From positions 90,088,836-90,152,835 of the forward strand of contig CM055897.1 of NCBI GenBank assembly GCA_029582155.1: a stretch of 64,000 bases of DNA, read 5' to 3'. This DNA comes from Panopea generosa (Eukaryota > Mollusca > Bivalvia > Adapedonta > Hiatellidae). The notes beneath the pieces were generated by a model that saw only the letters and a program-made list of their open reading frames with translations, did not search any database and was not told the DNA's origin. The number at the start of each line of letters is the position of its first letter. Position 1 is the first letter of the stretch. The position numbers were made by a program, and so were the translations under genes. This document shows, piece by piece, positions 26,223-38,874 of this stretch.

Positions 26223-27452
26223 TTACTAAACAACGTTATATTATTAACGAACGTCTATTTATCTCATGAATTTCAAACTCAGTAAACGGTTCCTATGGCA
26301 ATATATCATTTGAACGATTTTAATTATTTAGAAAATATATCTTATTACAAAGGATAATTAAATTTTGTTTAAATTTCACATTGTAACTCGCTGTTTAAGC
26401 CAAAAATATTTTTAAAAATGTGTATGCAGAAAATTTATAATTTATGAAACATATATGTAGATTATGTTCTCAACTTGTCTAAGCAGTTTTATGTTTTGCA
26501 TATGCGACTGCTATTGGACTGTATTCATTTATACAAAGGCATTTGATTGACGACATTCTGACTGGCTTCTTACATTTATACCGTCTCAATAGATGATGTG
26601 TTGTCGGGGGGAAAGAGTAAGGTCTGATGTACCCATCAACTAGATGTGAGTTCCATTGTGGCAGTTTACTACTGACTGTAATATAAGGTAATTATGCAGT
26701 TAACTGTGCAAAAAGAATGAATGACATTTTGTAAGTTTGTCAGTGGTGGGTTTACTATACTGACCGTTCCGGGCGGTGATCTCTATTGTCACCAGTCATA
26801 AGACTATGTTTGTGTTGTTTGGTGTCCTTATATTGCACCAGTCATAATTGGTTTATATATAGGCTATGTTTGTGTTGTTTGGTGTCTGTGCCCTTTGTAT
26901 GCTACGTCTCCTATCGGATACACATGTTCCTATAAAATTTGAAAACAGTTAAAAAAAAAGCAATACTCACGCATTACTTTGACGCTTCTTTAAACCTTCC
27001 AGCAATGCCAGGTCAGTATTGTGTTTATGTTTTTGCGAAATACATTTAGCTCAAATATCATGTATTATTTTCACAGAAGTCAAATAAACCTTGAGCTGAA
27101 ACAAGTTCCCCGAACAATACAGACAACATCTAAATAACCGCAGGAGTAAAGTTCCTATATTTTCAATCAAATCTGATGTTCGGCTAATTTGCTTCACTTT
27201 TAATGTGTAATTGGAGGTTCCAGAATGTTTCTCTTTATTTATTGTGTATCGTCCTATCGTTCCATGAGGTATTTAACTATGTCTGTGATATTAATTGCTT
27301 TCTTTATTTTGCGATGCAGAACATCTAATATTCCCAGAACGAACCTAAGAAGGGAAATATAAAATAGAAAATTTATTGTCCGAATAATGGCTGAACATAA
27401 TAAACAAGAAGACAGGTTTTATTTTGATGTGTTTGTATTATTTCCGGATCAC
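26223..27452. other. non-coding; one short imperfect duplication
   Basis: No gene recognised. Around 26785-26890 a segment with caccagtcataa and ctatgtttgtgttgtttggt occurs twice about 80 bases apart. Confidence 0.5.
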
Positions 27453-27548
27453 TGGACTCTCCATGGCCAAGTGTTCTAATGTGCTGTTGTCTAACGATCA
27501 CATACCTCTTACCGCTTAGGCAATGGGTTTGAGTCAAGCTCGGTTCAA
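27453..27548 (+). mobile_element. tRNA-derived SINE head, interrupted
   Basis: Tail-less fragment with an A-box-like tggccaagtgttctaatgtg and a B-box-like gggtttgagtcaagctc, separated by ctcttaccgcttaggcaat. It resembles the leucine/serine-type tRNA heads of molluscan SINEs. It is cut at 27548, where the minus-strand SINE has inserted; the direct repeat tcggttcaa lies at the junction. Confidence 0.6.
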
Positions 27549-27861
27549 TGTTGTTGTTGTATGGTGTTTAGCGTCGCTTTCAACAATTTTTCAGTCATAT
27601 CGCGACGGTGTCTACTTGAGACAGTATTCTAAGCGCTGTCACACTGGAGTATCATGCCGCAGACACATGGTATGATACCCCACCCAGTCACATTATACTG
27701 ACACCGGGCGGACCAGACCTAGAACTCTCCTTTTAATACTGAGCGTCAAACGAGGAAGCTTCTAGTACCATTTTTAAAGTCTTTGGTATGACCCGGCCGG
27801 GGATTGAACCCACGACCTTCTGCATGCGAGGCGGACGCTCTACCACTAAACCACACCGCGG
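27549..27861 (-). mobile_element. full-length tRNA-derived SINE
   Basis: Read on the minus strand it starts with a tRNA-like head (A box ggtttagtggtagagcgtcc, B box ggtcgtgggttcaatcccc). It continues through a body with accaaagactttaaaaatgg and gtcagtataatgtgactggg, and ends in ctcaagtagacaccgtcg, gaaagcgacgctaaacacc and an ACAAC-type tail. A 9-bp direct repeat tcggttcaa (27540-27548 and 27862-27870) flanks it as a target-site duplication. It is about 313 bp and looks complete, and it sits inside an older SINE head. Confidence 0.85.
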
Positions 27862-27870
27862 TCGGTTCAA

Positions 27871-28387
27871 AAATGTACACGTAATAAGTATATATATTGT
27901 GTTATTTTATTATCATATACATATATATGTTATTAAGCCCTGGTTTAAGTTTCAGTTATGCAGTTAATACGTCATCATCATGTGCTATCAAATGCTAGAT
28001 TAGATTATAACTGATCTGAGTGTCGGCGTACAAATGAAATGTAAGTCCATTATCTCATCTGATGTACTTATACTACCTATTAAAAGACATACTGTTTCTT
28101 GAGAAAGTATGAGCGTATAAAGAAAGTATACATGAACACATACAGTTTGCTATCAGTCGTTTTTCTCTGCTCTTATTCTCTTACAATTCTGTCTTTTTCT
28201 CCTTCATATGTATTTTATTTGTGTATAACTGTCGTACTATGTATGTTATTTGTTAAACTGTGGGGTGGGTGGGGTAGGGTGAATGTAATATTGGAAGAAA
28301 TTGTGACCCAACCCCATTTCTTTATATATGTACATAAATAGAAATAAATATGTTGAAAGAAAAAAGCTTTTAGAAGATAATTCTATG
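27871..28387. other. non-coding, nothing recognised
   Basis: The 80-residue plus-strand ORF at 28099-28341 is hydrophobic but has a non-ATG start and no recognisable family. Confidence 0.5.
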
Positions 28388-28550
28388 TCTGGTTGGCCGG
28401 ATGTCAGTATAATGTGACTTGGCGGGTTATCATACCATAATTGTGTCAGCGCTTAGAACAATTTCTCAAGTAGACACCGTCGTGATATAAATTTAAAAAT
28501 ATTGAAAGCTACGCTAAACACCACACGACAACATTACACAACAACAGCAT
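28388..28550 (+). mobile_element. 5'-truncated SINE of the same family
   Basis: Plus-strand 3' half of the family seen at 27549-27861: gtcagtataatgtgacttgg, cagcgcttagaacaatttct, caagtagacaccgtcgtgat, gaaagctacgctaaacacc and an ACAAC-rich tail. No tRNA-like head is present. It is the opposite orientation to its neighbour about 530 bases away. Confidence 0.8.
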
Positions 28551-29084
28551 CATCGTATACGTGTATACATCATCGATTACCAACAGCCATTATGATACGT
28601 ATAACTTTTAACACGGACAGCGTTATAATGCCATTGATTTCAACTGAATTTGTTTTCATATCTATAAATGTAACGCCGTTCTATCATCCATTGTATTATG
28701 TTACCTATCAGTATATAACTCTCACTTTGTTTACATTCTGTTATTACTTTCCTGTCACGTGCTCCGACAATCTGCAGAAAATCATTTTTGTTTTCGTTGA
28801 GAATTACAATTTTAAAGATGTCTCCACTATTAAAACGGGCAAGTGACAGTCACATGATCGACATGTGATTAATAATGTCTAAGAAATGCGATTTATCCCA
28901 AATATTACGGCACTCATTCAATATCACCTGGTGGTTGCATGCAAGGATTTATTTGGTAACAAAATGTCATTGCTTTTCGAGAAAAACCAAGGGTTAAATT
29001 TAGCAGACTGGCCTCCTGAGTAGCTATATGTGTCGGTTAATGACACTGTATCGCCAGCATACCATACATGTACAATAGAAAATC
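28551..29084. other. non-coding, nothing recognised
   Basis: The 114-residue ORF 28502-28846 starts within the SINE tail, lacks an ATG at its start and has no domain. Confidence 0.5.
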
Positions 29085-29143
29085 GGCCGGGACCAAATAA
29101 GTGGTTCGAGCTATATGTGGTGTTCCAGCCATCTGTGTTCGAG
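29085..29143 (+). repeat. single dispersed copy of the 56-bp monomer
   Basis: One unit with gaccaaataagtggttcgag, ctatatgtggtgttccagcc and atctgtgttcg. It matches the first unit of the array at 5996-6516, including the upstream gaccaaataagtgg, with only one or two differences in the core. No tandem expansion has occurred here. Confidence 0.9.
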
Positions 29144-30864
29144 CCAACGGAGTCTACTGTACATTACAGTTAAAAAAAACGTAATGTGATTTAAATCAGT
29201 TTTTATAAAGCATATTTCAAAACGTGTTTTTTATATTTTAAGCGCCAGACCAATAACAGAGACCTGAATTTTCCGGGCCAGCCAATGATGTTGCTAACAA
29301 CCGACAAAGAGCTCGAAAAAACTGTAAGCGGCAATAATTCGGGATACTCAGCTTGCATACAGCAAATGTACCAATAAAAAAGTTCCTAAAATTTTAAGAG
29401 AACTAGGAAACAGCAGTTCGAAATCGAATTATGACAATTTGTAAAATGCGTATTAAATGCTTAAATATTGAAAACTGCGTTTTCCTTATATTTAATAATA
29501 CATATATCTTTTATTGAACGGAAAAATAAAAAAAATGTCTGCAACTACACGAATCCATAACTGAGCACGCAATTATGACAAAGTTGTTTTGAGAAAACCC
29601 CGAAGTCCGCTGTCCGCATCGGCATCGCAGTTAGGTTGGCAAAAAGTAAATTGTGAGTTTCACTTCTTTCATTTGTGTCACTCTATGAATGACAAGCCTT
29701 CAAACTTTTATTAGTTATTATAGAATAAAGAAAAAAAATAATGGTACGATTATATTACAACTGGTCCTATTTCGGATGGCACACTCTTTTACGGAAACGC
29801 CTGAAATTGGTCTCGTGTTTTGAGCTCAATATATGAAATATGCATACCGGTATAAATTAATTGTTTATAGCTTTTAGCCTGAATATAAAAATAATAGAAA
29901 TCTTAATATTTATACAAATATGCTCATTTAGTGTACGTTGATTGTGCAACTGTTGTTTATTTAACGATGGCATACTTTAAGAACTATTCTTTTCTAAAAT
30001 TACGAGATAAAGTATATTTTTATTTATTTTGATTGTCATTAGAATATGTATAAGAGAGTATTTTGTGAGGTTTCAAGCAAAATGTGTCCATACACTATAT
30101 CAAAATATTATAAAACGCTTTATTTTTATTGCAAAATTAAAAAACAATTACCACTCTGCCGAAATGATTTTCATTTTAAAAACCCTAAACAGTTATTTTC
30201 ACGCTTATAATTACCATTTCCATGACAATTATTATTACATGCATGCATCTGTGTATTAGTTTTAATCAAATACTAGATGTAAATATTGTTTTCGCATTGC
30301 TTGCAAAATCTATATTTTTTCGCCAAATTTCAAGGACGGGTATGTTTATGAGGAGGTATACCAAAAATAAACTGTACGGTAACACGTCGGTTTAATTTCT
30401 GATATTGTATGAACATACATCAAACTTAAATACTGTGAAGTTTCATCATATTATATCCATAGGGGAAAATGGCAAAAACAATAGACATTGTCTTTAAGTC
30501 CTTAGGAGTAAATAAACTTTTACCAGCTTATTATAAAAACATTATAAACAGGTCAATTAATTAATACTTGTTTTCGAAACCGATTTAACCATCGTTTGTC
30601 GCATAAGGTATTGTGCCATTACAAGCGTAACCATTTTATGCATGATATAGTCACGTGGGAGGTAAAATGCAGTGATATAAGACAGGCAGGGGATTTATAC
30701 AAAGAAGGAGCCGTTATGCCGGTCTACACTATATATTCAACCGGTGACGTAGCATTCCATGGAAACCGCCATTACAACATTACCAGTTACCAATGACAAC
30801 GGACGCTAAATATATACCGTAAAACATTGACGTTATATTTATTATTTTGTCACTTTCAAATACC
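29144..30864. other. non-coding, nothing recognised
   Basis: AT-rich. ORFs at 30029-30259 and 30596-30796 have no domain, and the latter has a TTG start. Confidence 0.5.
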
Positions 30865-31105
30865 ACTAGGTTGTCTGCTTGGGGCAGTATAATATGCGGT
30901 GTCACATTAAAGAACCCTACCACAAACACATGGCTGAAAAAAACAATCAAATCATATTATACTTAAAATGCCCTGATCATATTTTTCTATTAATTTTGCC
31001 ATCAACAACAAGAAACTGCCAATGCTATTAAAAAGACTTTGGTACGAACCGACCAGGGATCGAGACCAAACAGTCACCCTTACAATGACCGGGCGCAACA
31101 CATCA
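30865..31105 (-). mobile_element. decayed SINE (minus strand)
   Basis: The minus strand carries a B-box-like ggtctcgatccctggtcgg, then gtaccaaagtctttttaata (compare accaaagactttaaaaatgg in the 27.5-kb SINE). Further along are tagggttctttaatgtgaca and tatactgccccaagcagaca. The order and spacing fit a diverged relative. The A box and the ends are poorly defined. Confidence 0.45.
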
Positions 31106-32884
31106 ATAACAATGATATTTCAACTTCCATTACTGATGTGAAGTGAGTCCTGAATACAACAAGTGAAAAAGCATGCGACAGTGATATTGAAATAATGTCC
31201 AATATCCATTATTGAACTCAATTAAAATAAGAATAAAATATCATTGACAGCATGTGAGAAGTTTTTGCAAGTGTAATATTAACCTCGGTGTTTGATTGAT
31301 GTAATCGAGAGCAACGAAGAACATCTGAAAGTATGCACAACGCGTTGCAACTGAACGTGTAACTTTAACATATGCGTTCGACAGTTGCTGGTGCTTTGAG
31401 CCATTTGGTAGTGAAAATACAGGATGGTATAAAAAAGAATGAAATCCATTTTGCCGTACCAGAGTTATTAAGATAAAAACTAATGTCAAAGAGCACAGAA
31501 GCATACATAATGCGACAGCGGAATGGTTCAAAATACCATAAGCAATGTTCGACCATTGCCGTTAGACATCGATTACCAATACGCAACAAAATACTGCGTA
31601 ATGTTGACTATGCTCATCAGAAATGCATTATCTACTCTCGGATCCGATGTTCCGTTTAAAATGGACACAGTATATGAATTAGCAACATTTGTGAACGTCG
31701 ATATATTTCTATTCACTTTGTCGTTACTGTCCAATTATTGGCCTTGATTTGTCAGGGCAAAGCATTAAAAGTGCGCCTCTTATATTGGCTTACTTCATCG
31801 TTTAACTTACATCAAGTATCAAAATATTTATACATGGTCAAGTGCCTATTTGGTTTACAATACAGTTTGTTTGGGTTATAGAAACATTTAGTAGAATAAT
31901 ATTTGTTATAACAATATCCACATGTCCGATAATTATCTGACGCGTGCTGTTAGCAAGTCCAAATTTCTGTTGAATATGTTGGTGAATCAGTTTGTTTTAT
32001 ATTGCTAATGTATGCATTTTTAGTTATTCATTAATATATATCATATCGTATTGTTGTTTATATATATGCTCAGTCAAAAAGAAAGTTTGTACGTCTTTGC
32101 GCAGATGGTACCAGTGTCTATGGCATACAAATTTGATAAAGTAAGATACCAAATTAAAAATAATTTTATCATCTAATAGGTGAATTTATCAGAATGACGA
32201 TATCTTAATTGCAAAAGAAAGCATAGTAATTCGAGTCAAGTATGTGGTCAAAATTAAAATTCACAAATCTGTTCTTGGTTCTTGAACTTTAGTTGCATGT
32301 TTGTAACTTAGCTAATTTTAACACTAGTTATGTTATAGTCTAGGCTTAGGCATACTTCAAAACCCCAAATATCAAATCTAACGTGATTATTGTTATGTGG
32401 AAGCTTATAAAGAAAGAATGCACGTTAAATCTTTGAATGTGCCGATGCAGTACACGTAAACATCGTGTTTTATGATGAACAATTACAATTCACCATCGAT
32501 ACGGTTGAGAGAATTTACAACTCTAACGCACCAATTCTATAGCGGGTGAGTAATAAATGTTGTCCTACACTGTTACAATACAAAAATGAAACAAAAGCTA
32601 CCTTGTCCACTTTGTACTTTGACTGAGTATTTAACGTGCTGTTCTTGATAAAATCACGTGGGCAATCTGATCAACATAGTTCATCAATCCAATATCACGA
32701 TTTGTCATTACGCTTCTCATAGTCTGTAGATTATAACTATAAGAGAAAAGAGGAAAATGTAGCCTTTATGACTACATACCAACATACTCCTTGTAGAAGA
32801 TTACCTCAATATTCAATTCTATGCCACAGGTAACTTAAATAAAATGAATGGCAAATCCCAAAGAAGTATTCAGTAAATGCAACA
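31106..32884. other. non-coding; overlapping short ORFs of unknown nature
   Basis: Between 31241 and 31747 open frames occur on both strands (96 and 74 residues minus, 74 plus). The 96-residue minus frame begins with a hydrophobic stretch (ALCMLLCSLTLVFILITLV) resembling a signal anchor. No family is recognised and no splice sites stand out. The rest is AT-rich and featureless. Confidence 0.35.
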
Positions 32885-33835
32885 TTCGGTAGACATAATA
32901 GTGTGTAATAACTTTGGATTGCCCATAAAGCCCAAAGGCTTATTTCCAATGAGGTCCTTGGTACTATACTTACTAAGAGTATACATTACAAAATTGTAAT
33001 TAATTAAATAAACACAGTATCAAATTGAAGACTTCGGAATTTGGAAGTTACCACATGGAATGTTTCCATAATATATTTGCTGTTTACAAATATATTATTA
33101 TTATCACATTTTTTTTTATAAAATATTACAATTTAAACATTGAGCATATCTAGTCAACAAGTTCAATAAATAAACTATGCTTTCCTAGCTCTATCTAATG
33201 AGTGGGTCTTGACAGAACTTTAAAAGTGACTAATTGTATTAATGTTCTTAACGTCAGCAGGCAATGCACTCCAGTCATTGATTGAACTGTAAAAGAAGGT
33301 AACATTTTCTTTCCCATAGTATTTTGGTACACTAAAATTATATACATTTGCGCTAGTGGAATAACAGTGCAGATCTTTAACAAAAACAAAATGTTCGTTC
33401 ATATATGCAGTATACTTGCCATTTACAATTTTAAACACAAGGTTAAGACGTAATTGCTTATTTCTATTTTCTACATTTAATCAGCAAGACATATCAGCAA
33501 GACTACCATTGATAACACTTTCTTTAGGTCCCATTCCAATAATGAATCTAACAATTATATTTTGACAGGTTTGGATTTTGTTTCTGAACTCGCTTTTTAA
33601 ACTTGGGTACTGAGAAGAATATGAACATTCCAAATGACATTGTATCAGGGCAGAACAAAAATATTTTCTAGAATTTAAGAATCTTGCTTGTCTATTCAAA
33701 AATTTTAGAAGTGAATTTACCTTACTCCCAAAACTGTTTACAATAGTTTCACCTGACAAAGAATTATCAATAGTAAGACCTTGTTATTCCGCAGACTGTG
33801 TTGACTCAATAATATGCCATTGCAAAATCCTTATA
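32885..33835 (-). mobile_element. LINE 3' end: reverse transcriptase C-terminus plus 3'UTR
   Basis: 5'-truncated non-LTR retrotransposon on the minus strand. Translated pieces at 33481-33800 (GLTIDNSLSGETIVN, SALIQCHLECSYSSQYPSL, NIIVRFIIGMGPKES) and 33195-33470 (FKIVNGKYTAYMNEHFVF, YNFSVPKYYGKENVTFFYSS, NDWSALPADVKNINTISHF) match the thumb and C-terminal region of Jockey/CR1-group LINE polymerases. The pieces lie in different frames with stops, so the copy is dead. Downstream, tggaaataagcctttgggct is the kind of 3'UTR signature seen in CR1-like invertebrate LINEs. Its 5' edge abuts the decayed margin of the 55-bp array. Confidence 0.8.
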
Positions 33836-36800
33836 TTGCTTTAATTTGAATTTCACTAAGGACTACCGAGCATGACAAATATTTTCATTTGTAATTTTTA
33901 CTGAGGACTCCAATATATTCCTTAGCAAGGAAACCAGCTTTTTTACTTAATTTCTTTGAGGTCTCTATGATATTACTGAGAATCACACCAGCCTCAGTTT
34001 TGAATTTCACTTAGGGCTCTTTCATATTATTAGGAAAGAAACCAGGTTTCAATTGTAAATTTCATTACGGACCCTAACGTATAACTGAGAAAGAAAACAA
34101 GCTTTAATTGTGAATTTCGCTTAAAATTATAATATCGTACTGAGCATGAACACCAGCTCTAAGAATATGTTTGGCAGAGGACTCGTATATCTTACTTAGA
34201 AAGAACACCAGCTCTTGGAGTATGTTTGACTGAGGACTCGTTTATCTTACTGAGCAAGAACACCAGTTCTTAGAGTATGTTTGACTGAGGACTCGTATAT
34301 CTTACTGAGCAAGAAACCCAACTCTAAGAGTATGCTTGACTGAGGACTCGTATAGCTTACTGAGCAAGAACACTAGCTCATAGAGTATGCTTGACTGAGG
34401 ACTCGTATATCTTACTGAGCAAGAACACTAGCTCTTAGAGTATGTTTGACTGAGGACTCGTATATCTTACTGAGCAAGAACACCAGCTCTTGGAGTATGT
34501 TTGACTGAGGACTCGTTTATCTTACTGAGCAAGAACACCAGTTCTTAGAGTATGTTTGACTGAGGACTCGTATATCTTACTGAGCAAGAAACCCAACTCT
34601 AAGAGTATGCTTGACTGAGGACTCGTATAGCTTACTGAGCAAGAACACTAGCTCTTAGAGTATGCTTGACTGAGGACTCGTATATCTTACTGAGCAAGAA
34701 CACTAGCTCTTAGAGTATGTTTGACTGAGGACTCGTATATCTTACTGAGCAAGAACACCAGCTCTAAGAGTTTGTTTGGCTGAGAACTCGTATATCTTAC
34801 AACGCAAGAAAACCAACTCTAAGAGAATGTTTGACTGAGGACTCGTATAGCTTACTGAGCAAGAAACTCAACTCTAAGAGTATGTTTGACTGAGGACTCG
34901 TATATCTTATTAAGCAAGAAACTAACTCTAAGAGTATGTTTGACTGAAGACTCGTATATCTTACTGAGCAAGAAAACCAACTCTTAGAGCATGTTTGACT
35001 GAGGACTTGTATATCTTACTGAGCAAGAAACCAACTCTAAGAGTATGTTTGACTGAAGACTCGTATAGCTTACTGAGCAAGAAACCGAACTCTAAGAGCA
35101 TGTTTGCCTGAGGACTCGTATATCTTACTGAGCAAGAAACCAACTCTAAGAGTATGTTTGACTGAAGACTCGTATAGCTTACTGAGCAAGAAACCCAACT
35201 CTAAGAGTATGTTTGACTGAGGACTCGTATATCTTACTGAGCAAGAAAACCAGCTCTAAGAGCATGTTTGACTGAGGACTCGTATATCTTACTGAGCAAG
35301 AAACTAACTCTAAGAGCATGTTTGACTGAAGATTCGTATAACTTACTGAGCAAACACCAAAACTAAGAGTATGTTTGACTGAGGACTCGTATATCTTACT
35401 GAGCAAGAAACCCAACTCTAAGAGTATGTTTGACTGAGGACTCGTATAGCTTACTGAGCAAGAAACCCAACTCTAAGAGTATGTTTGACTGAGGACTCGT
35501 ATATCTTACTAAGCAAGAAAACCAGCTTTAAGAGCATGTTTGACTGAGGACTCGTTTATCTTACTAAGCAACAAACCCAACTCTAAGAGTATGTTTGACT
35601 GAGGACTCGTATATCTTACTGAGCAAGAAACCCAACTCTAAGAGTATGTTTGACTGAGGAATCGTATATCTTACTGAGCAAGAACACTAGCTCTTAGAGT
35701 ATGTTTGACTGAGGACTCGTATATCTTACTGAGCAAGAAACTCAACTCTAAGAGTTTGTTTGACTGAGGACTCGTATATCTTACTGAGCAAGAAACCCAA
35801 CTCTAAGAGTTTGACTGAGGACTCGTATATCTTACTGAGCAAGAAACCCAACTCTAAGAGTATGTTTGACTGAGGACTCGTATATCTTACTGAGCAAGAA
35901 ACCCAACTCTAAGAGTTTGTTTAACTGAGGACTCGTATATCTTACTGAGCAAGAAACCCACATCTAAGAGTATGTTTGACTGAGGACTCGTATATCTTAC
36001 TGAGCAAGAAACCAAACTCTAAGAGTATGTTTGACTGAGGACTCGTATATCTTACTGATCAAGAAAACCAACTCTAAGATCATGTTTGACTGAGGACTCG
36101 TATATCTTACAACGCAAGAAAACCAACTCTAAGATCATGTTTGACTGAGGACTTGTATATCTTACAACGCAAGAAAAACCAACTCTAAGAGCATGTTTGA
36201 CTGAGGACTCGTATATCTTACTGAGCAAGAAAAACCAGCTCTAAGAGAATGTTTGACTGAGGACTCGTATATCTTACTGAGCAAGAAAACCAACTCTAAG
36301 AGAATGTTTGACTGAAGACTCGTATATCTTGCTCAGCTAGAAACCCAACTCTAAGAGTATGTTTGACTGAGGACTCGTATATCTTACTGAGGAAGAAACC
36401 CAACTCTAAGAGAATGTTTGACTGAGGACTCGTATATCTTACTGAGCAAGAAAACCAACTCTAAGAGAATGTTTGACTGAGGACTCGTATATCTTACTGA
36501 GCAAAAAATCCAACTCTAAGAGAATGTTTGACTGAGGACTCGTATATCTTACTGAGCAAGAAAACCAACTCTAATAGAATGTTTGACTGAGGACTCGTAT
36601 ATCTTACTGAGCAAGAAACCCAACTCTAAGAGTATGTTTGACTGAGGAATCGTATATCTTACTGAGCAAGCAACCCAACTCTAAGAGTATGTTTGACTGA
36701 GGACTCGTATATATTACTGAGCAAGCAACCCAACTCTAAGAGTATGTTTGACAGAGGACTCGTATATCTTACTAAGCAAATAAACATCTACGATTGTTGG

Positions 36801-37105
36801 TTTTACTGTGGATCCTAATCTATAGTGAAACCCACTTCAGTTGTGCGTTCTGCTGAGGACTTATATAACTTTTTATTGAGCTCAAAATCCAGACTCAATT
36901 GCAAATTTCACCGAGACCTCGAAACTGTTTCATTTGTGATATTTACTGTCTTTATCACATTATTGAGCATAAAAATATGCTCTAAGTCTCTAACATAGTT
37001 GTGAGTAAGAATACCAGATTATTTGTGAATTTCAAAGAGGATTATAACATATTGTTGAGCAAGTAACCAGGCTTCAATTGTTTAGACTGAACATTCAAAA
37101 TATTT
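33836..37105. repeat. 55-bp minisatellite, about 48-copy core with decayed flanks
   Basis: The core at about 34150-36785 has a unit containing ctaagagtatgtttgactga, ggactcgtatatcttactg and agcaagaaaccca. Core copies differ at one to three sites. Both flanks (33836-34150 and 36786-37105) keep the same motif order (ttgaatttcac, tgaggact, attactgagcaagaa, accagc) but are strongly diverged and slightly longer. The 55-bp core therefore looks like a recent re-expansion inside an older array. A block near 34180-34440 recurs at about 34470-34720. Confidence 0.93.
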
Positions 37106-38227
37106 GAATACTAAAATTTTACTAAGCATAAACATTGTCCATTGCGTATTGACTGTCAGTCGAACAAACCGATAATACAATCAGAGATCGATATTGGTTG
37201 TAATACCACCATTTTCCTTAGATAAGCTGACGATGTTAAGGTTAACACAACTTTGTATTTACTTGGACAAACAATATCACATCCATCTTACGCCAGGTCA
37301 ATACCTTGAATGCTCTAACATATTGGATAAGACAATAATTGTCATATAGCATTATTTCGTAGAATGCTTAGTATATTGAACAAGCCGGATTTACAAAGCT
37401 TTGATACCAGGTGCCGACCTACACGGATATTCTATAAAGATTCTTACATGTCAGCTAAGATTGGAATACTAAAAGTAAAGACCAGATTCCATCACACCTA
37501 TCTATGGATGCTCTAGTGTACTGATTATTATCAAAATTACATCTGAAGAAAAATACAAACAATTTCAACCTATAATGCAAAATGTGCCAGAGTGCAATTT
37601 ATTTGTTATTTGATGGTGACTGAATTAGTCAAAGTACATTCTCAGCACATTAGCAAACAAGTTTGGTATATCTTTATAAAATATAATATCTTAAATGACA
37701 AACTTGCGTTTGAGAAGCTCATTTGGAAACCTCTTGTCATAAAGATGTGAATTGAAAAGAATTGCAGAAGAAATAGATGAATAATTCAGAATTCCATTTA
37801 ACAATACTACACCTTTGTAAACAGCAATGTCTCCTTATATACAATAATGGACATTAGCCACGTGAAATGAAAGAGTTTGAAACGTCTTCTCTTACAGACA
37901 ATTTACACCAAATAAATAGATTAGTTGGCTGACGAAATTAAAAAAATCTAATACACTTTCTCGATATTTTCTATTCATTGGTCTCATTTTGACAGCGTAA
38001 AGCAGTTTTGTGTTCTTACATTGACTTTCTCCTCTTTATCGCTTGGATCGTTTATAAAGTGTATATTAATCTATAATTTAACCAAATGTGTCATATTTCG
38101 GTAATGAAGTGTAGTATTATTTTCCCAGACAATAAACACATGTCCGAGATTTTCCTTGTTTATACTAATTAACTTCAGTTCGTTTGTTAAGTCAAGTTAA
38201 TATGAATCACACTCTGGTCCGTCCGTG
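37106..38227. other. non-coding; possible further decayed repeat units
   Basis: Around 37300-37540 phrases such as ctctaacatattgg, gaccagattccatc and atgctctagtgt recur loosely. They may be ancient members of the neighbouring array. Otherwise nothing is recognised. Confidence 0.4.
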
Positions 38228-38874
38228 TCTTTGACAGAACCAGTACTAAGTGTTGTTTCCTTGGTAGAACCAGTATTGAGTGTTGTTTCCTTGGTAGAAC
38301 CAGTACTGAATGTTGTTTCCTTGGTTTAACCAGTACTGAGGCTTGTTTCCTTGGTAGAGCCAGTACTGAGTGTTGTTTCCTTGGTAGAACCAGTACCGAG
38401 TGTTGTTTCCTTGGAAGAACCAGTACTGAGTGTTGCTTCCTTTGTAGAACCAGTACTGAGTGTTGTTCCCTTGGTTTAACCGGTATTGAAGGTTGTTTCC
38501 TTGGTAAAACCAGTAGTGAGTGTTGCTCCCTTGGTAGAACCAATACTAAGTGTTGCATCCTTGGTAAAACCAGTACTGAGTGTTGTTTCCTTGGTAGAGC
38601 CAGATAGTAGAGCCAGAGCTGAGTGTTGTTTCCTTGGTAGAGCCAGTACTGAGTGTTGTTTCATTTGTAGAACCAGCACTGAGTGTTGTTCCCTTGATAT
38701 AACTAGTACTGAGTGTTGTTTCCTTGGTAGACCCAGTACTGAGTGTTGTTTCATTGGTAGAACCAGTACTGAGTGTTATATTTTTGGTAGAACCAGTATT
38801 GCGTGTTGTTTCTTTGGTAAAACCAGTACTGAGTGTTGTTTCCTTGGAAGAACCAGTACTAAATGTTGTTTTGC
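38228..38874. repeat. 30-bp minisatellite derived from a SINE body, about 21 copies
   Basis: The unit is 30 bp: ttccttggtagaaccagtac followed by tgagtgttgt. The same word occurs once in each of two intact SINEs (46463-46505, and reversed at 47927-47962) as cttcctgggtagaaccagta with ctgagtgttgtttc. The array lies in the minus orientation of that SINE and is followed by a recognisable SINE head. Units with a few extra bases (near 38600) break the frame, so the repeat ORFs on both strands are by-products. Confidence 0.95.

Noticed and set aside
31241-31747. A small secreted or membrane protein gene
   Set aside because: Overlapping frames are open on both strands, only a hydrophobic start supports it, and no homology is recognised.
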